This document shows positions 42,370 to 51,093 of a DNA stretch of 64,000 nt, piece by piece (the stretch's first letter is position 1; the number at the start of each line of letters is the position of its first letter). The stretch is taken from contig JAHCJQ010000006.1 in assembly GCA_026126215.1 (NCBI GenBank), forward strand, positions 1-64,000, in the 5' to 3' direction. The DNA is from Alphaproteobacteria bacterium (GTDB lineage: Bacteria > Pseudomonadota > Alphaproteobacteria > Ferrovibrionales > Ferrovibrionaceae). Made by a program: the position numbers and the translations under genes. The notes below the pieces were generated by a model. It made no database searches and was not told where the DNA came from. It saw nothing but the letters and a program-made list of their open reading frames with translations.

Positions 42370-43584
42370 TCAGGCCATCGCCTTCTGCAGGTTCTGGTCC
42401 ACCGCATCGAGAAACTGGTTGGTGGTGAGCCAGGGCTGATCCTTCGAGATCAGGACCGCAAGGTCCTTGGTCATCTTGCCGCTTTCGACCGTGGCGATGA
42501 CCACCCGCTCCAGGCTTTCCGCGAACTTGCGCAGCTCCGCGTTGCCATCCAGCTTGGCGCGGTGCATCAGGCCGCGGCTCCAGGCGAAGATCGAGGCGAT
42601 CGGGTTGGTCGAGGTTTCCTTGCCCTTCTGATACTCGCGGTAATGGCGCGTCACCGTGCCATGGGCGGCCTCCGATTCCACCACCTTGCCGTCCGGCGTC
42701 ATCAGCACCGAGGTCATCAGGCCGAGCGAGCCGAAGCCCTGCGCCACGATGTCCGACTGCACGTCGCCATCGTAGTTCTTGCAGGCCCAGATCAGCTTGC
42801 CGTTCGACTTGAGGGCGAAAGCCACCATGTCGTCGATCAGCCGGTGTTCGTAGGTGATGCCCGCCTTGGCGAAGGCGCCGGCGAAATCCTTCTCGAACAC
42901 CTCCTGGAACAGGTCCTTGAAGCGGCCGTCATAGGCCTTGAGGATGGTGTTCTTGGTCGACATGTAGAGCGGCCAGCCGCGCGAGAGCGCGTAGTTCATG
43001 CTGGAGCGGGCGAAGTCGCGGATCGAATCGTCGAGATTGTACATGGCGAGCGCCACGCCCGAGCCGGGGAAGGCGAAGACCTCGCGCTCGATCGGCTTGC
43101 CGCCGCCCTCGGGCTCGAAGCGGATGGTGAGCTTGCCCTTGCCGGGCACCTTGAAATCGGTGGCGCGATACTGGTCGCCGAAGGCGTGGCGGCCGACCAC
43201 GATCGGGTCGTTCCAGTGCGGCACGAGACGGGGGACGTTGCGGCAGATGATCGGCTCGCGGAAGATCGTGCCGCCCAGGATGTTGCGGATCGTGCCGTTG
43301 GGCGACTTCCACATTTCCTTGAGGCCGAACTCCTCGACGCGCGCCTCGTCGGGCGTGATGGTCGCGCATTTCACCGCCACGCCATGCTTGAGCGTGGCCT
43401 TCGCGGAATCGATGGTGATCTGGTCGCCGGTACGGTCGCGGCTCTCGATGCCGAGGTCGTAATATTCCAGCTCGATATCGAGATAGGGCAGGATCAGCTT
43501 TTTCTTGATGAAGTCCCAGATGATCCGGGTCATCTCGTCGCCGTCCATCTCGACGACCGGGTTGGCCACCTTGATCTTTTTCAT
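42370..43584 (-). CDS. icd: NADP-dependent isocitrate dehydrogenase
   Basis: 404 residues, the eukaryote-like dimeric IDH common in alphaproteobacteria. Motifs: [57 protein letters not shown] (substrate Ser/Asn), [13 protein letters not shown], and the C-terminal [35 protein letters not shown] with the NADP-type signature. TCA cycle, oxidative decarboxylation of isocitrate to 2-oxoglutarate. Monocistronic; converges on alaS. Confidence 0.97.
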   Translation of the reverse strand: MKKIKVANPVVEMDGDEMTRIIWDFIKKKLILPYLDIELEYYDLGIESRDRTGDQITIDSAKATLKHGVAVKCATITPDEARVEEFGLKEMWKSPNGTIRNILGGTIFREPIICRNVPRLVPHWNDPIVVGRHAFGDQYRATDFKVPGKGKLTIRFEPEGGGKPIEREVFAFPGSGVALAMYNLDDSIRDFARSSMNYALSRGWPLYMSTKNTILKAYDGRFKDLFQEVFEKDFAGAFAKAGITYEHRLIDDMVAFALKSNGKLIWACKNYDGDVQSDIVAQGFGSLGLMTSVLMTPDGKVVESEAAHGTVTRHYREYQKGKETSTNPIASIFAWSRGLMHRAKLDGNAELRKFAESLERVVIATVESGKMTKDLAVLISKDQPWLTTNQFLDAVDQNLQKAMA

Positions 43585-43729
43585 CTTATGTCCTCAGCCA
43601 GGGGATACGAACCAGGGGTGTGAAACCGGGGTTCAGAAACGGGCGCCAAAATAGCACCCGGGTAGAGTGGGTTGAAGCCGAAAAGCCCCGCAGGCTGCGG
43701 CGAATTGGCGCTGCGGTGAACGGCGGGCG

Positions 43730-44311
43730 CTACATCTTCGCCGCCTGCGCGCGCGTCTTCGGCTCGGGCTCCGCCAGCAGTTCCGGCAGCAGCGCGCCGA
43801 CGCCCTCGACCACGCTGTAGAGACGGCGAATCGTGGGGCGGGCGAAGCCGCTCTCGATGATGTGGTCGAGAAGCGACAGGAACGGGTTCCAGTAGCCGGC
43901 TTCATTCACCACCACCACGGGCTTGTCGTGCAGGCCGAGCTGGCGCCAGGTGATGATCTCGAACGCCTCGTCCATGGTGCCGATGCCGCCGGGCAGGATG
44001 GCGAATGCATCCGATTCCTCGAACATCATCTGCTTGCGCTCGTGCATGCTCGACACGATGCGCAGTTCGCCGCCGCGATGGCCGACTTCCGCTGCATCCA
44101 GGTGTTGCGGAATGATGCCGAGAACGCGGCCGCCGCCGGCGAGGGCCGCATCGGCGCAAATCCCCATCAGCCCGACCCGGCCGCCGCCATAGACGAAGCG
44201 GATGTCCCGGCGCGCCAGTTCCTCGCCGAGGCGGCGGGCGGCCTCCCGGTGCACCGGATCGACGTTGCTGGACGAGCCACAATAGACGCAGAGGGAAGTC
44301 ACTCGGGCCAT
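43730..44311 (-). CDS. LOG family protein (TIGR00730 type)
   Basis: 193 residues of the lonely-guy/lysine-decarboxylase-like family: VTSLCVYCGSSSNVDPVHREAARRLGEELA at the start, VYGGGRVGLMGICADAAL, SMHERKQMMFEESDAFAILPGGIGTMDEAFEIITWRQLGLHDKPVVV with the PGGxGTxxE motif. Family members are nucleoside 5'-monophosphate phosphoribohydrolases (cytokinin-activating or nucleotide-salvage type). Earlier database labels as lysine decarboxylase are incorrect for this family. Start ATG 44311. Confidence 0.92.
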   Translation of the reverse strand: MARVTSLCVYCGSSSNVDPVHREAARRLGEELARRDIRFVYGGGRVGLMGICADAALAGGGRVLGIIPQHLDAAEVGHRGGELRIVSSMHERKQMMFEESDAFAILPGGIGTMDEAFEIITWRQLGLHDKPVVVVNEAGYWNPFLSLLDHIIESGFARPTIRRLYSVVEGVGALLPELLAEPEPKTRAQAAKM

Positions 44312-44508
44312 GAGACCTGCCGTGTTGAGCCGTGCAACGGGAATGCTCCGGGGTTTAATGCAAGCAGCGCTCCGGGTCCACAACCTAGATATTCAGGTGC
44401 GCGGCGCTCCGGGCGATGCCAGAGTTGGAGGGCGGACGACACGGAATAAACCCCGGGGCCTGGACGTCTGTCATCCGGAGTGCTCTCACAGAACAGGGAA
44501 TTCCCAAA

Positions 44509-44961
44509 ATGAGAATGTGGATTGGTAAGGTTGCGCTTGGCTTCGCGCTTACGGGGCTGCTCGCCGGCGCTCCCGCCATGGTCGCTCTCGCCCAGGCGGA
44601 TGCAATCAAGGAGCGCAAGGACAACCGGCAGGAGATGCGCAAGGCGATGGGCGCCATCAAGGCCGTAATCGACGCAAAGGGCGATGCGAAGACCGTGGTG
44701 CCGCTGGCGGAGCGCCTGGTCAATCTGGAGAAGGCCTTTTCGGGCCACTTCCCGGCGGGGTCCGACAAGGGCGAGACCAAGGCCCTGCCGGCGGTCTGGA
44801 GCGACTGGAACGGCTTCCTTGCGGCCTCGAAGAACACGCAGGAAGCGGCGACGAAGCTCGCCCAGGTGGCGGCGGCCGGCGATCTGGCTGGCGTCGGCCA
44901 GCAGTTCGGCGCCGTCGGCGGAACCTGCGGCGCCTGCCACGACAAGTACCGCGCCAAGTAG
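44509..44961 (+). CDS. cytochrome c'
   Basis: 150 residues. Signal peptide (MRMWIGKVALGFALTGLLAGAPAMVALA) and a four-helix-bundle domain starting with DAIKERKDNRQEMRKAMGAIKAVID, with a single C-terminal heme c site Cys140-Gly-Ala-Cys143-His144 near the end, the hallmark of class II cytochrome c'. Periplasmic; proteins of this class bind NO or CO, or transfer electrons. It converges on a cytochrome b561 gene, a frequent partner, here on the opposite strand. Confidence 0.92.
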   Translation: MRMWIGKVALGFALTGLLAGAPAMVALAQADAIKERKDNRQEMRKAMGAIKAVIDAKGDAKTVVPLAERLVNLEKAFSGHFPAGSDKGETKALPAVWSDWNGFLAASKNTQEAATKLAQVAAAGDLAGVGQQFGAVGGTCGACHDKYRAK

Positions 44962-44996
44962 GAAGGCAAAAGACCGAGGACAGGGAGGCGCGCGCG

Positions 44997-45024
44997 GAGG
45001 CCGGGCCAGCGATGACCCGGCCTC
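44997..45024. terminator. hairpin between cytochrome c' and b561 genes
   Basis: GAGGCCGGG and CCCGGCCTC, perfect 9-bp arms with a 10-base loop, between convergent genes; TTGT follows on the plus strand. Confidence 0.65.
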
Positions 45025-45039
45025 TTGTCATCCGGCAGC

Positions 45040-45717
45040 CTATCCCAGGCTGACCAGACCCAAGACGGCGAGCGCGGAGACCGCGAGCAGGAGCAGGGCG
45101 CGCGGCAGGCCGGCGATGCGGGCCGGTTCCATGCCCGGCCGGCGCGGCTTCCGGCCGGTGAACATCGGCCGGATCAGGTCGTGGCGGGCGATGGTGAAAT
45201 AGAGGATCACTGCCGCCACATGGAGGCCGGCCAGGATCAGGATCAGGTCGAAATTCAGCCGGTGTATCGTGCTGATCCGCTGCACGGTGTCGTAGCTCGC
45301 GAGGCTGGCGAGCGGTCCGCTGGTCGCCACGTCGTCGTCGGTGAAGAGGCCGGTCAGCCCTTGCAGCGACAGCACCAGCAGCAGGACGATCACCATCCAG
45401 CCACCCAGTGGGTTGTGCCCGACCTGATCGTCGGGCTCGCGCGCCAGCATGTGCCGCAGATGCGCGAGCGCCGCCCCCGGTCCCTTGAGGAAGTTCGCGA
45501 AACGTGCTGTCGAGGAGCCGGCCAGGCCCCAGAGCAGGCGGAAGAGCAGCAGCGTCAGGATGGCGTAGCCCGACCAGAAATGCCACTTGAGCCAGGAACC
45601 GCCGGTATTGCCGCTCCACCAGGAGAAGCCGATGAGGAGCACCAGCGCCCAGTGGAAAACACGTACCGGCAGATCCCAGACCGGAATGCGTTCCGGGGCC
45701 GCGTCCTTGCCTGCCAT
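45040..45717 (-). CDS. cytochrome b561-type diheme membrane protein
   Basis: 225 residues with four TM helices of the bacterial cytochrome b561/Ni-hydrogenase b-subunit family: IPVWDLPVRVFHWALVLLIGFSWWSG (heme-ligand His in RVFHW), LKWHFWSGYAILTLLLFRLLWG, and HRLNFDLILILAGLHVAAVILY (His in the IHRLN and GLHV segments). Transfers electrons between quinol and periplasmic acceptors, here probably the adjacent cytochrome c'. Start ATG of MAGKDAAP. Confidence 0.9.
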   Translation of the reverse strand: MAGKDAAPERIPVWDLPVRVFHWALVLLIGFSWWSGNTGGSWLKWHFWSGYAILTLLLFRLLWGLAGSSTARFANFLKGPGAALAHLRHMLAREPDDQVGHNPLGGWMVIVLLLVLSLQGLTGLFTDDDVATSGPLASLASYDTVQRISTIHRLNFDLILILAGLHVAAVILYFTIARHDLIRPMFTGRKPRRPGMEPARIAGLPRALLLLAVSALAVLGLVSLG

Positions 45718-45862
45718 ATGTCGCCGGTCCTTGCCTGAGAATTCCGTCGCGCCTCGCGCAAATCTTGCCCCGCTCGGCGGGCGCATGGCAAGGCCGGGCG
45801 AGCATTGCGCCGATGGGGCACGCGTATTAGGCTGCGGCGTTCTCTAGACAGGGCGGTCAGTT

Positions 45863-46999
45863 TTGCGCGGTCCTTGGATTGCAGTGATTCTCGCGGTGAT
45901 CGGCGCCGCGCTGATCATCACGTTCACCTTCGTGCGGCCGCCGGAGCCGCACCGCGCCGGCCTGCGCCCGATCGAGCCGCCTGCGCCGCCGCCGCAAGCC
46001 CAGCACCAGCCGGCCGCTCCGGCCGCGCCGCGGACCGCAGCCGCACCGCCGGCCCCGCAGGCAGGGACGGCGGCGCGCGCACCGGCAGAAGCCGCGCGGC
46101 CTGCCGATGCGCCGGCCGCAGCCGCGCCGGCCACGCTCGCCGGCCCGACCTTCGACGTGGTGCGCGTCAGCCAGACCTGCACCGCGGTGCTGGCCGGCAA
46201 GGCGATGCCCGGCATGGTGGTGGTGGTGCGCTTCGGCGAACGTGAGATCGGACGGGTGACGGCAGACCAGCGCGGCGAGTGGGTCCTGGTGCCCGACCTG
46301 CCGCTTCCGTCGGGTGCCCAGGAACTCACCGCCGCCGGCCTCGTCCAGGGTCGCGCCGAGCCGGTGCCAGGACAAGAGGCGGTGGCGCTGGTCGTGCCGA
46401 AATGCGCGCCGGGCGAACCAGATCCCGGGGAGACCGCGGTTGCGGTGCTCGCGCCGCGGCAGGGCGCCAGCCGCCTGCTTCAGCCGCCGGTTCCCGAAGG
46501 TGACGTCAGCGCCGCGAAGGGGCTCAATCTCGATACGGTCGATTACAACGATGCCGGCCTGCTGATCCTTTCCGGGCGGGCCATCCCGCGCACGACGGTG
46601 CAGATCTATCTGAACAACCAGCCGCTCGGCACGGCGGTCGCCGACGAACGCGGCCGCTGGACCCTGACGCCCCGGGATCTGGTCGATCCGGGCATCTACA
46701 CGCTGCGCGTCGATCAGGTGCAGGAGGCGGGAAGGGTGGCCGCCCGGGTCGAGGTGCCTTTCAGCCATGCCCGGCCCGAGGAATTGCGCCGCGATGGCGG
46801 GCGCATCATCGTCCAGCCCGGTAATTCGCTCTGGCGCATCGCGCGGAGAACCTATGGCGAGGGCGAGCTTTATACCGTCATCTACCGCGCCAATCGCGAA
46901 CAGATCCGTGATCCCGACCTGATCTATCCGGGCCAGATCTTCGACATTCCGGAGTCGCCGGTTACGCCCGAGCCACCGCCGGCACCGGCTTCGCGCTGA
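45863..46999 (+). CDS. LysM peptidoglycan-binding protein
   Basis: 378 residues. N-terminal membrane anchor or signal (WIAVILAVIGAALIITFTFV), Pro/Ala-rich linker to about 90, two repeats of an Ig-like domain (VSQTCTAVLAGKAMPGMVVVVRFGEREIGRVTADQRGEWVLVPDLPLPSG and LLILSGRAIPRTTVQIYLNNQPLGTAVADERGRWTLTP), and a C-terminal LysM (GRIIVQPGNSLWRIARRTYGEGELYTVIYRANREQIRDPDLIYPGQIFDIP). Anchored to the cell wall from the periplasmic side. TTG 45863 is the likeliest start because no ATG precedes the helix. The ribosome-binding site is weak. Confidence 0.88.
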   Translation: MRGPWIAVILAVIGAALIITFTFVRPPEPHRAGLRPIEPPAPPPQAQHQPAAPAAPRTAAAPPAPQAGTAARAPAEAARPADAPAAAAPATLAGPTFDVVRVSQTCTAVLAGKAMPGMVVVVRFGEREIGRVTADQRGEWVLVPDLPLPSGAQELTAAGLVQGRAEPVPGQEAVALVVPKCAPGEPDPGETAVAVLAPRQGASRLLQPPVPEGDVSAAKGLNLDTVDYNDAGLLILSGRAIPRTTVQIYLNNQPLGTAVADERGRWTLTPRDLVDPGIYTLRVDQVQEAGRVAARVEVPFSHARPEELRRDGGRIIVQPGNSLWRIARRTYGEGELYTVIYRANREQIRDPDLIYPGQIFDIPESPVTPEPPPAPASR

Positions 47000-47014
47000 A
47001 CGGCCATCAGACCG

Positions 47015-47437
47015 TTACCCGGCGCGTACCTCCCGCGCCAGTTCGAGGTAGGGCGCGGCCTCCAGGGCAAGACGCACCGCTTCCGCCATCACCGAGGCTG
47101 CGCAGGTGCCCCGGGCCTCGCCGCTGGCGAGCAGTCCAAGGCGATTGCGGCCAGAGACGACGAAGCGGGCATCGCCTCCGCCTTCGCGCCAGGCGGCGAG
47201 TTCGAGCAGCCGGCGGCGGCGGTCCGGCGCCTCGCCGGTAAAGGGGACGACGCCGAGATCGCCAAGCAGGCGGATCCGGGCGGTTCCCCGTTCTGTCAGG
47301 TCCGCCCGAGCGTCGAACCTGGTATCGCGCCAATGGAAACGAAAGCGGAGGGGATAGCGGGCGGCAAAGCCGTGCAGCCGGCGTTCCGCATCTGCCAGCC
47401 GGCCGGCAAGGGCGCCTGTCGGCCACTGTGCAGTCAT
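47015..47437 (-). CDS. hypothetical 140-residue protein
   Basis: Not recognised. Soluble alpha/beta protein: N-terminal helix ALAGRLADAERRLHGFAARYPL, beta-rich middle (FRFHWRDTRFDARADLTERGTARIRLLGDLGVVPFT), helix RRRLLELAAWREGG, strand ARFVVSGRNRLGLLASG and a final helix VMAEAVRLALEAAPYLELARE. Divergent from the ABC exporter gene, 113 bp away. Strong third-position GC bias and a compact fold pattern argue that it is a real gene. Confidence 0.6.
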   Translation of the reverse strand: MTAQWPTGALAGRLADAERRLHGFAARYPLRFRFHWRDTRFDARADLTERGTARIRLLGDLGVVPFTGEAPDRRRRLLELAAWREGGGDARFVVSGRNRLGLLASGEARGTCAASVMAEAVRLALEAAPYLELAREVRAG

Positions 47438-47550
47438 GGCTGTTTCTCCCCCAATCGTCGATGGCGATAATCCGCACGCCGGGCTTAACAGCGGGTAAAC
47501 TGCGACAGTCAGGCAAGCCATCGCACGATCCCCCCGACCGGTCCGAACCC

Positions 47551-49428
47551 ATGCGTTCCCTCAAGCCCTCCGAGCGCGCCGAAGGCGCGAAATCCGATTT
47601 CGGCGAACGGCCCTTTGCCACGCTGGTGACCCTCGCCCGTCATCTCTGGCCCGATGGCAGGACCGATCTGAAGGCGCGGGTTCTGTTCGCCCTCGGGTTG
47701 CTGGCGCTAGCCAAGCTCTGCAACGTCTCGGTGCCGTATTTCTACAAACAGGCGGTCGATGGCGTCTCGGGCGCGGGGGGCGCCTGGCTGCTGATGCCTG
47801 CCATCCCGATCCTCGCCTATGGCGGCGCGCGGGTACTGGCACAGGCATTTGGTGAACTCCGCGATGCCGTCTTTGCCCGCGTCGGCCAGCATGCGGTGCG
47901 CGAACTGGCACTCACCACTTTCCGCCACCTGCATGCGCTCTCTCTCCGCTTCCATCTGGAGCGGCAGACGGGAGGCATCACCCGCGCCATCGAACGCGGC
48001 ACCGCCGGCATCAACTTCCTGCTGAGCTTCATGCTCTTCAACATCCTGCCGACCCTGCTCGAGATCGGGCTGGTCTGCGGCATCCTGGCCCACTTTTATG
48101 GCTTCGACTTCGCGGCAGTCACTTTCGTCACCATTGCGCTCTATATCGTCTACACCTTCGCCATCACCGAGTGGCGAATCAAATATCGTCGCGAGATGAA
48201 CCTGCGCGAGCAGGAGGCATCGACACGCGCCATCGACAGCCTGCTGAACTTCGAGACAGTCAAGTATTTCGGCAACGAGGCACACGAGGCTCGCCGCTAT
48301 GATGGCTCGCTCGAGCGCTATCAGCGTGCGGCCGTGATCAGCCAGCAGACGCTGAGCCTGCTCAATATCGGCCAGGGCCTGATCATCGCCGCCGGCCTCG
48401 TCGTGGTCATGCTGCTTGCCGCGCGTGGCGTCCAGTCCGGGGAGCTTACGATCGGCGACTTCGTTCTGCTCAACACCTATCTGGTCCAGCTCTACATGCC
48501 GCTCAACTTTCTCGGCATGGTCTATCGCGAGATCAAGCAGAGCCTCACCGACATGGAGCGGATGTTCGGCCTGCTGGCCGAGCGCGAGGAGGTACGCGAC
48601 GCGCCGGATGCGCGGCCGCTTGCCGTGACGCGGGGCGAGATCGAATTCGAGCGAGTGGATTTCAGCTACGATGCCCGTCGCGCGATCCTGCACGGCGTGA
48701 GCTTTCGTGTCGGCGCCGGCGCCAAGGTGGCGATCGTCGGCCCCTCGGGTTCCGGCAAGTCGACCATTTCGCGGCTTCTCTTCCGCTTTTACGACGTTAC
48801 TGGCGGGCGCATCCTGATCGACGGCCAGGATCTCAGGACGCTGACCCAGTCCTCGCTGCGGGCCGCCATCGGCATCGTTCCCCAGGACACGGTCCTGTTC
48901 AACGACACCATCCTCTACAACATCCGCTACGGCAGGCCGGATGCGAGCGAGGAGGAGGTGCGCGAGGCGGCGCGGCTGGCGCAGATCGACGGCTTCGTCT
49001 CGCAGCTTCCTGACGGATACCGGACCATGGTGGGCGAGCGCGGGCTCAAGCTTTCGGGCGGCGAGAAGCAGCGCGTCGCCATCGCCCGCACGATTCTCAA
49101 GGGACCGCGCATCCTGCTCTTCGACGAGGCGACCTCGGCACTCGATTCGCACACGGAAAAGGAGATCCAGGCGGCACTCGCCCAGGTCGCGGCCAACCGG
49201 ACGACCCTGATCATCGCCCACCGCCTTTCGACCATCGTCGATGCGGACGAGATCATCGTGCTCGAAGGCGGACGGATCGTCGAGCGCGGCCGGCATGGCG
49301 AACTGCTGGCAAGGGGCGGGAAGTACGCGGGCATGTGGGCGCGCCAGCAGGAGGCGGAGGCGGGGCAGGCTCGGGTGGCGGCCCAGGCATCACCCTCGCC
49401 GCCCGGCAACGCGCCCGCGACGTCGTGA
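47551..49428 (+). CDS. Atm1-type ABC exporter (half-transporter)
   Basis: 625 residues: six-TM ABC membrane domain (about 40-330) fused to an ATPase. Walker A GPSGSGKST from residue 397, signature LSGGEKQR from 501, Walker B ILLFDEATSALDS and the H-loop IIAHRLST. The N-terminal NVSVPYFYKQAVDGVSG and LHALSLRFHLERQTGGITRAIERGT are typical of the ATM1/HMT1/AtmA group, which exports glutathione-linked sulfur or metal conjugates and supports Fe-S and heavy-metal homeostasis. Functions as a homodimer in the inner membrane. Start ATG of MRSLKPSERAEG. Followed at 100 bp by psd. Confidence 0.9.
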   Translation: MRSLKPSERAEGAKSDFGERPFATLVTLARHLWPDGRTDLKARVLFALGLLALAKLCNVSVPYFYKQAVDGVSGAGGAWLLMPAIPILAYGGARVLAQAFGELRDAVFARVGQHAVRELALTTFRHLHALSLRFHLERQTGGITRAIERGTAGINFLLSFMLFNILPTLLEIGLVCGILAHFYGFDFAAVTFVTIALYIVYTFAITEWRIKYRREMNLREQEASTRAIDSLLNFETVKYFGNEAHEARRYDGSLERYQRAAVISQQTLSLLNIGQGLIIAAGLVVVMLLAARGVQSGELTIGDFVLLNTYLVQLYMPLNFLGMVYREIKQSLTDMERMFGLLAEREEVRDAPDARPLAVTRGEIEFERVDFSYDARRAILHGVSFRVGAGAKVAIVGPSGSGKSTISRLLFRFYDVTGGRILIDGQDLRTLTQSSLRAAIGIVPQDTVLFNDTILYNIRYGRPDASEEEVREAARLAQIDGFVSQLPDGYRTMVGERGLKLSGGEKQRVAIARTILKGPRILLFDEATSALDSHTEKEIQAALAQVAANRTTLIIAHRLSTIVDADEIIVLEGGRIVERGRHGELLARGGKYAGMWARQQEAEAGQARVAAQASPSPPGNAPATS

Positions 49429-49528
49429 TCGTGAGTTGGGCCGGTCCGCTCTCCGCGCGGGGTGCATTTCCGGACCTGTCTCCCTATATTAGGCCGGCTA
49501 TTGCAATGTTCGAGGAGCGGATCCGTCC

Positions 49529-50221
49529 ATGGACCCGATGCGCAAGGTTTTGGTGCCCATCCATCGCGAGGGCTGGCGTTTCATCGCCATATTTGCCGTC
49601 GTCACGCTGGTTCTGTTCCAGCTTTCGGACTTTCTCGGCTGGGTCGGCGTGGTCCTCACGCTCTGGTGCGTCTATTTCTTCCGCGACCCGCCGCGCATCG
49701 TGCCGACCCGGCCGGGCCTGATCGTCAGCCCGGGGGATGGCGTGGTGCAGATGATCGAGCGCGCCGTGCCGCCGCCCGAACTCGAGATGGGCACCGATCC
49801 GCGCCCGCGCATCTCGATCTTTCTCAACGTCTTCAACGTTCACGTGAACCGGGTACCGGCGGATGGCAAGGTGGTGAAAGCCGCCTACCGGCCAGGCAAG
49901 TTCTTCAATGCCGCCCTCGACAAGGCCTCGGACATGAACGAGCGGCAATCCGTGCGTCTCGCACTCGACGATGGCCGCGAGATCGCCTTCGTCCAGATCG
50001 CGGGGCTGGTGGCGCGCCGCATCGTCTGCGACCTGGTGGAAGGGCAGCGCACCCGCGCCGGCGAGCGTTTCGGCCTGATCCGCTTCGGCAGCCGCTGCGA
50101 CGTCTATCTGGACGAGGGCATGGCGCCGCTGGTGGCGGTCGGGCAGAGCGTGCTGGGCGGCGAGACGGTGATCGCCGACGCGCTCTCAAACGAGCCGCCG
50201 CGCCAGGGCGAAGAGCGGTGA
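49529..50221 (+). CDS. psd: phosphatidylserine decarboxylase proenzyme
   Basis: 230 residues, the short Psd form. [20 protein letters not shown]-like N-terminal membrane part, [56 protein letters not shown] and the self-cleavage site in [10 protein letters not shown] with Ser188 becoming the pyruvoyl group. Makes phosphatidylethanolamine from phosphatidylserine. It forms an operon with pssA, which starts 20 bp downstream. Confidence 0.95.
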   Translation: MDPMRKVLVPIHREGWRFIAIFAVVTLVLFQLSDFLGWVGVVLTLWCVYFFRDPPRIVPTRPGLIVSPGDGVVQMIERAVPPPELEMGTDPRPRISIFLNVFNVHVNRVPADGKVVKAAYRPGKFFNAALDKASDMNERQSVRLALDDGREIAFVQIAGLVARRIVCDLVEGQRTRAGERFGLIRFGSRCDVYLDEGMAPLVAVGQSVLGGETVIADALSNEPPRQGEER

Positions 50222-50241
50222 GTCGGCGGGGGAGAAGGAGT

Positions 50242-51072
50242 ATGTTCGGTCCGGCCGGATCGCGTTTCCGTGGGCTTCCGATCCGAAGCCTGATTCCCAA
50301 CAGCCTCACCGTGCTGGCGCTCTGCGCCGGCCTTACCTCGATGCGCTTTGCCCTGCAGGGCCACTTCCAGACGGCGGTGACGCTGATCCTGGTCGCGGCC
50401 GTGATCGATGGGCTGGACGGGCGCATGGCGCGCCTGCTCAAGGGGACGTCGCGCTTCGGCGCGGAACTCGATTCGCTCTCGGATTTCGTCTGTTTCGGCG
50501 TCGCGCCCGCCTTCCTGCTCTATCAATGGAGCCTGTCCGACATGGGCGGCCTGGGCTGGATGGCGGTGGTGGCTTACGCGGTCTGCTGCGCGCTCCGACT
50601 GGCGCGCTTCAACACCATGGTGGACGATCATTCCCGGCCGGCCTGGACGGCGCATTTCTTCACCGGCGTCTCCTCGCCGGCCGCGGCGGGCCTTGCCATG
50701 CTCTTCATCATCCTGAGCTTCGAGGCTGGCGATACCCTCTGGCGTCTCGCCCCGCTCAATGCGCTCTGGCTGATCTTCGTCGCCGCGCTGATGGTGAGCC
50801 GCCTGCCGAGCTATTCCTTCAAGAAGCTCCGCATCCGTCGCGAAGCAGGTCTTCTCATCCTGCTTGGCGTGGCGCTGACGGCGGGCCTGCTCATCAGTTT
50901 CCCCTGGTACACTCTCTTCGGTTTCGGCGTCCTTTATCTGCTGAGCCTGCCGCTAGCCTATCGGTCCTACATCCGCCATCAGGAGCGCGACCGCGCCTTG
51001 CCGGAAGAAGACGCGCCCCCGCCGCAGGCGCCGGCCGTCGAAGACGAGGCGGCCACGCGCCACCTGCACTGA
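50242..51072 (+). CDS. pssA: CDP-diacylglycerol-serine O-phosphatidyltransferase
   Basis: 276 residues, multi-pass membrane enzyme of the CDP-alcohol phosphotransferase family. Active-site pattern DG-x2-AR-x8-G-x3-D-x3-D is seen in VIDGLDGRMARLLKGTSRFGAELDSLSDFV. N-terminal LIPNSLTVLALCAGLTSMRFALQG is typical of type II PssA. It supplies phosphatidylserine to Psd, encoded immediately upstream. A GGAGAAGGAG site precedes ATG 50242. The C-terminal 30 residues are polar and probably cytoplasmic. Confidence 0.95.
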   Translation: MFGPAGSRFRGLPIRSLIPNSLTVLALCAGLTSMRFALQGHFQTAVTLILVAAVIDGLDGRMARLLKGTSRFGAELDSLSDFVCFGVAPAFLLYQWSLSDMGGLGWMAVVAYAVCCALRLARFNTMVDDHSRPAWTAHFFTGVSSPAAAGLAMLFIILSFEAGDTLWRLAPLNALWLIFVAALMVSRLPSYSFKKLRIRREAGLLILLGVALTAGLLISFPWYTLFGFGVLYLLSLPLAYRSYIRHQERDRALPEEDAPPPQAPAVEDEAATRHLH

Positions 51073-51093
51073 CGATCGGGGCGCCGCTTACGC

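Noticed and set aside
39582-42407. A 941-codon open frame on the minus strand opposite alaS
   Set aside because: It is the mirror of a GC-biased coding strand; composition (Arg, His, Ala, Gln-rich with no domain) is typical of antisense frames and alaS is certain.
43730-44311. Lysine decarboxylase
   Set aside because: The PGGxGTxxE motif and length belong to LOG phosphoribohydrolases; the decarboxylase label is historical.
47485-47499. TTAA-N7-TAAA upstream of the Atm1-type exporter
   Set aside because: Second half-site is imperfect and there is no functional reason for CtrA control; treated as chance.
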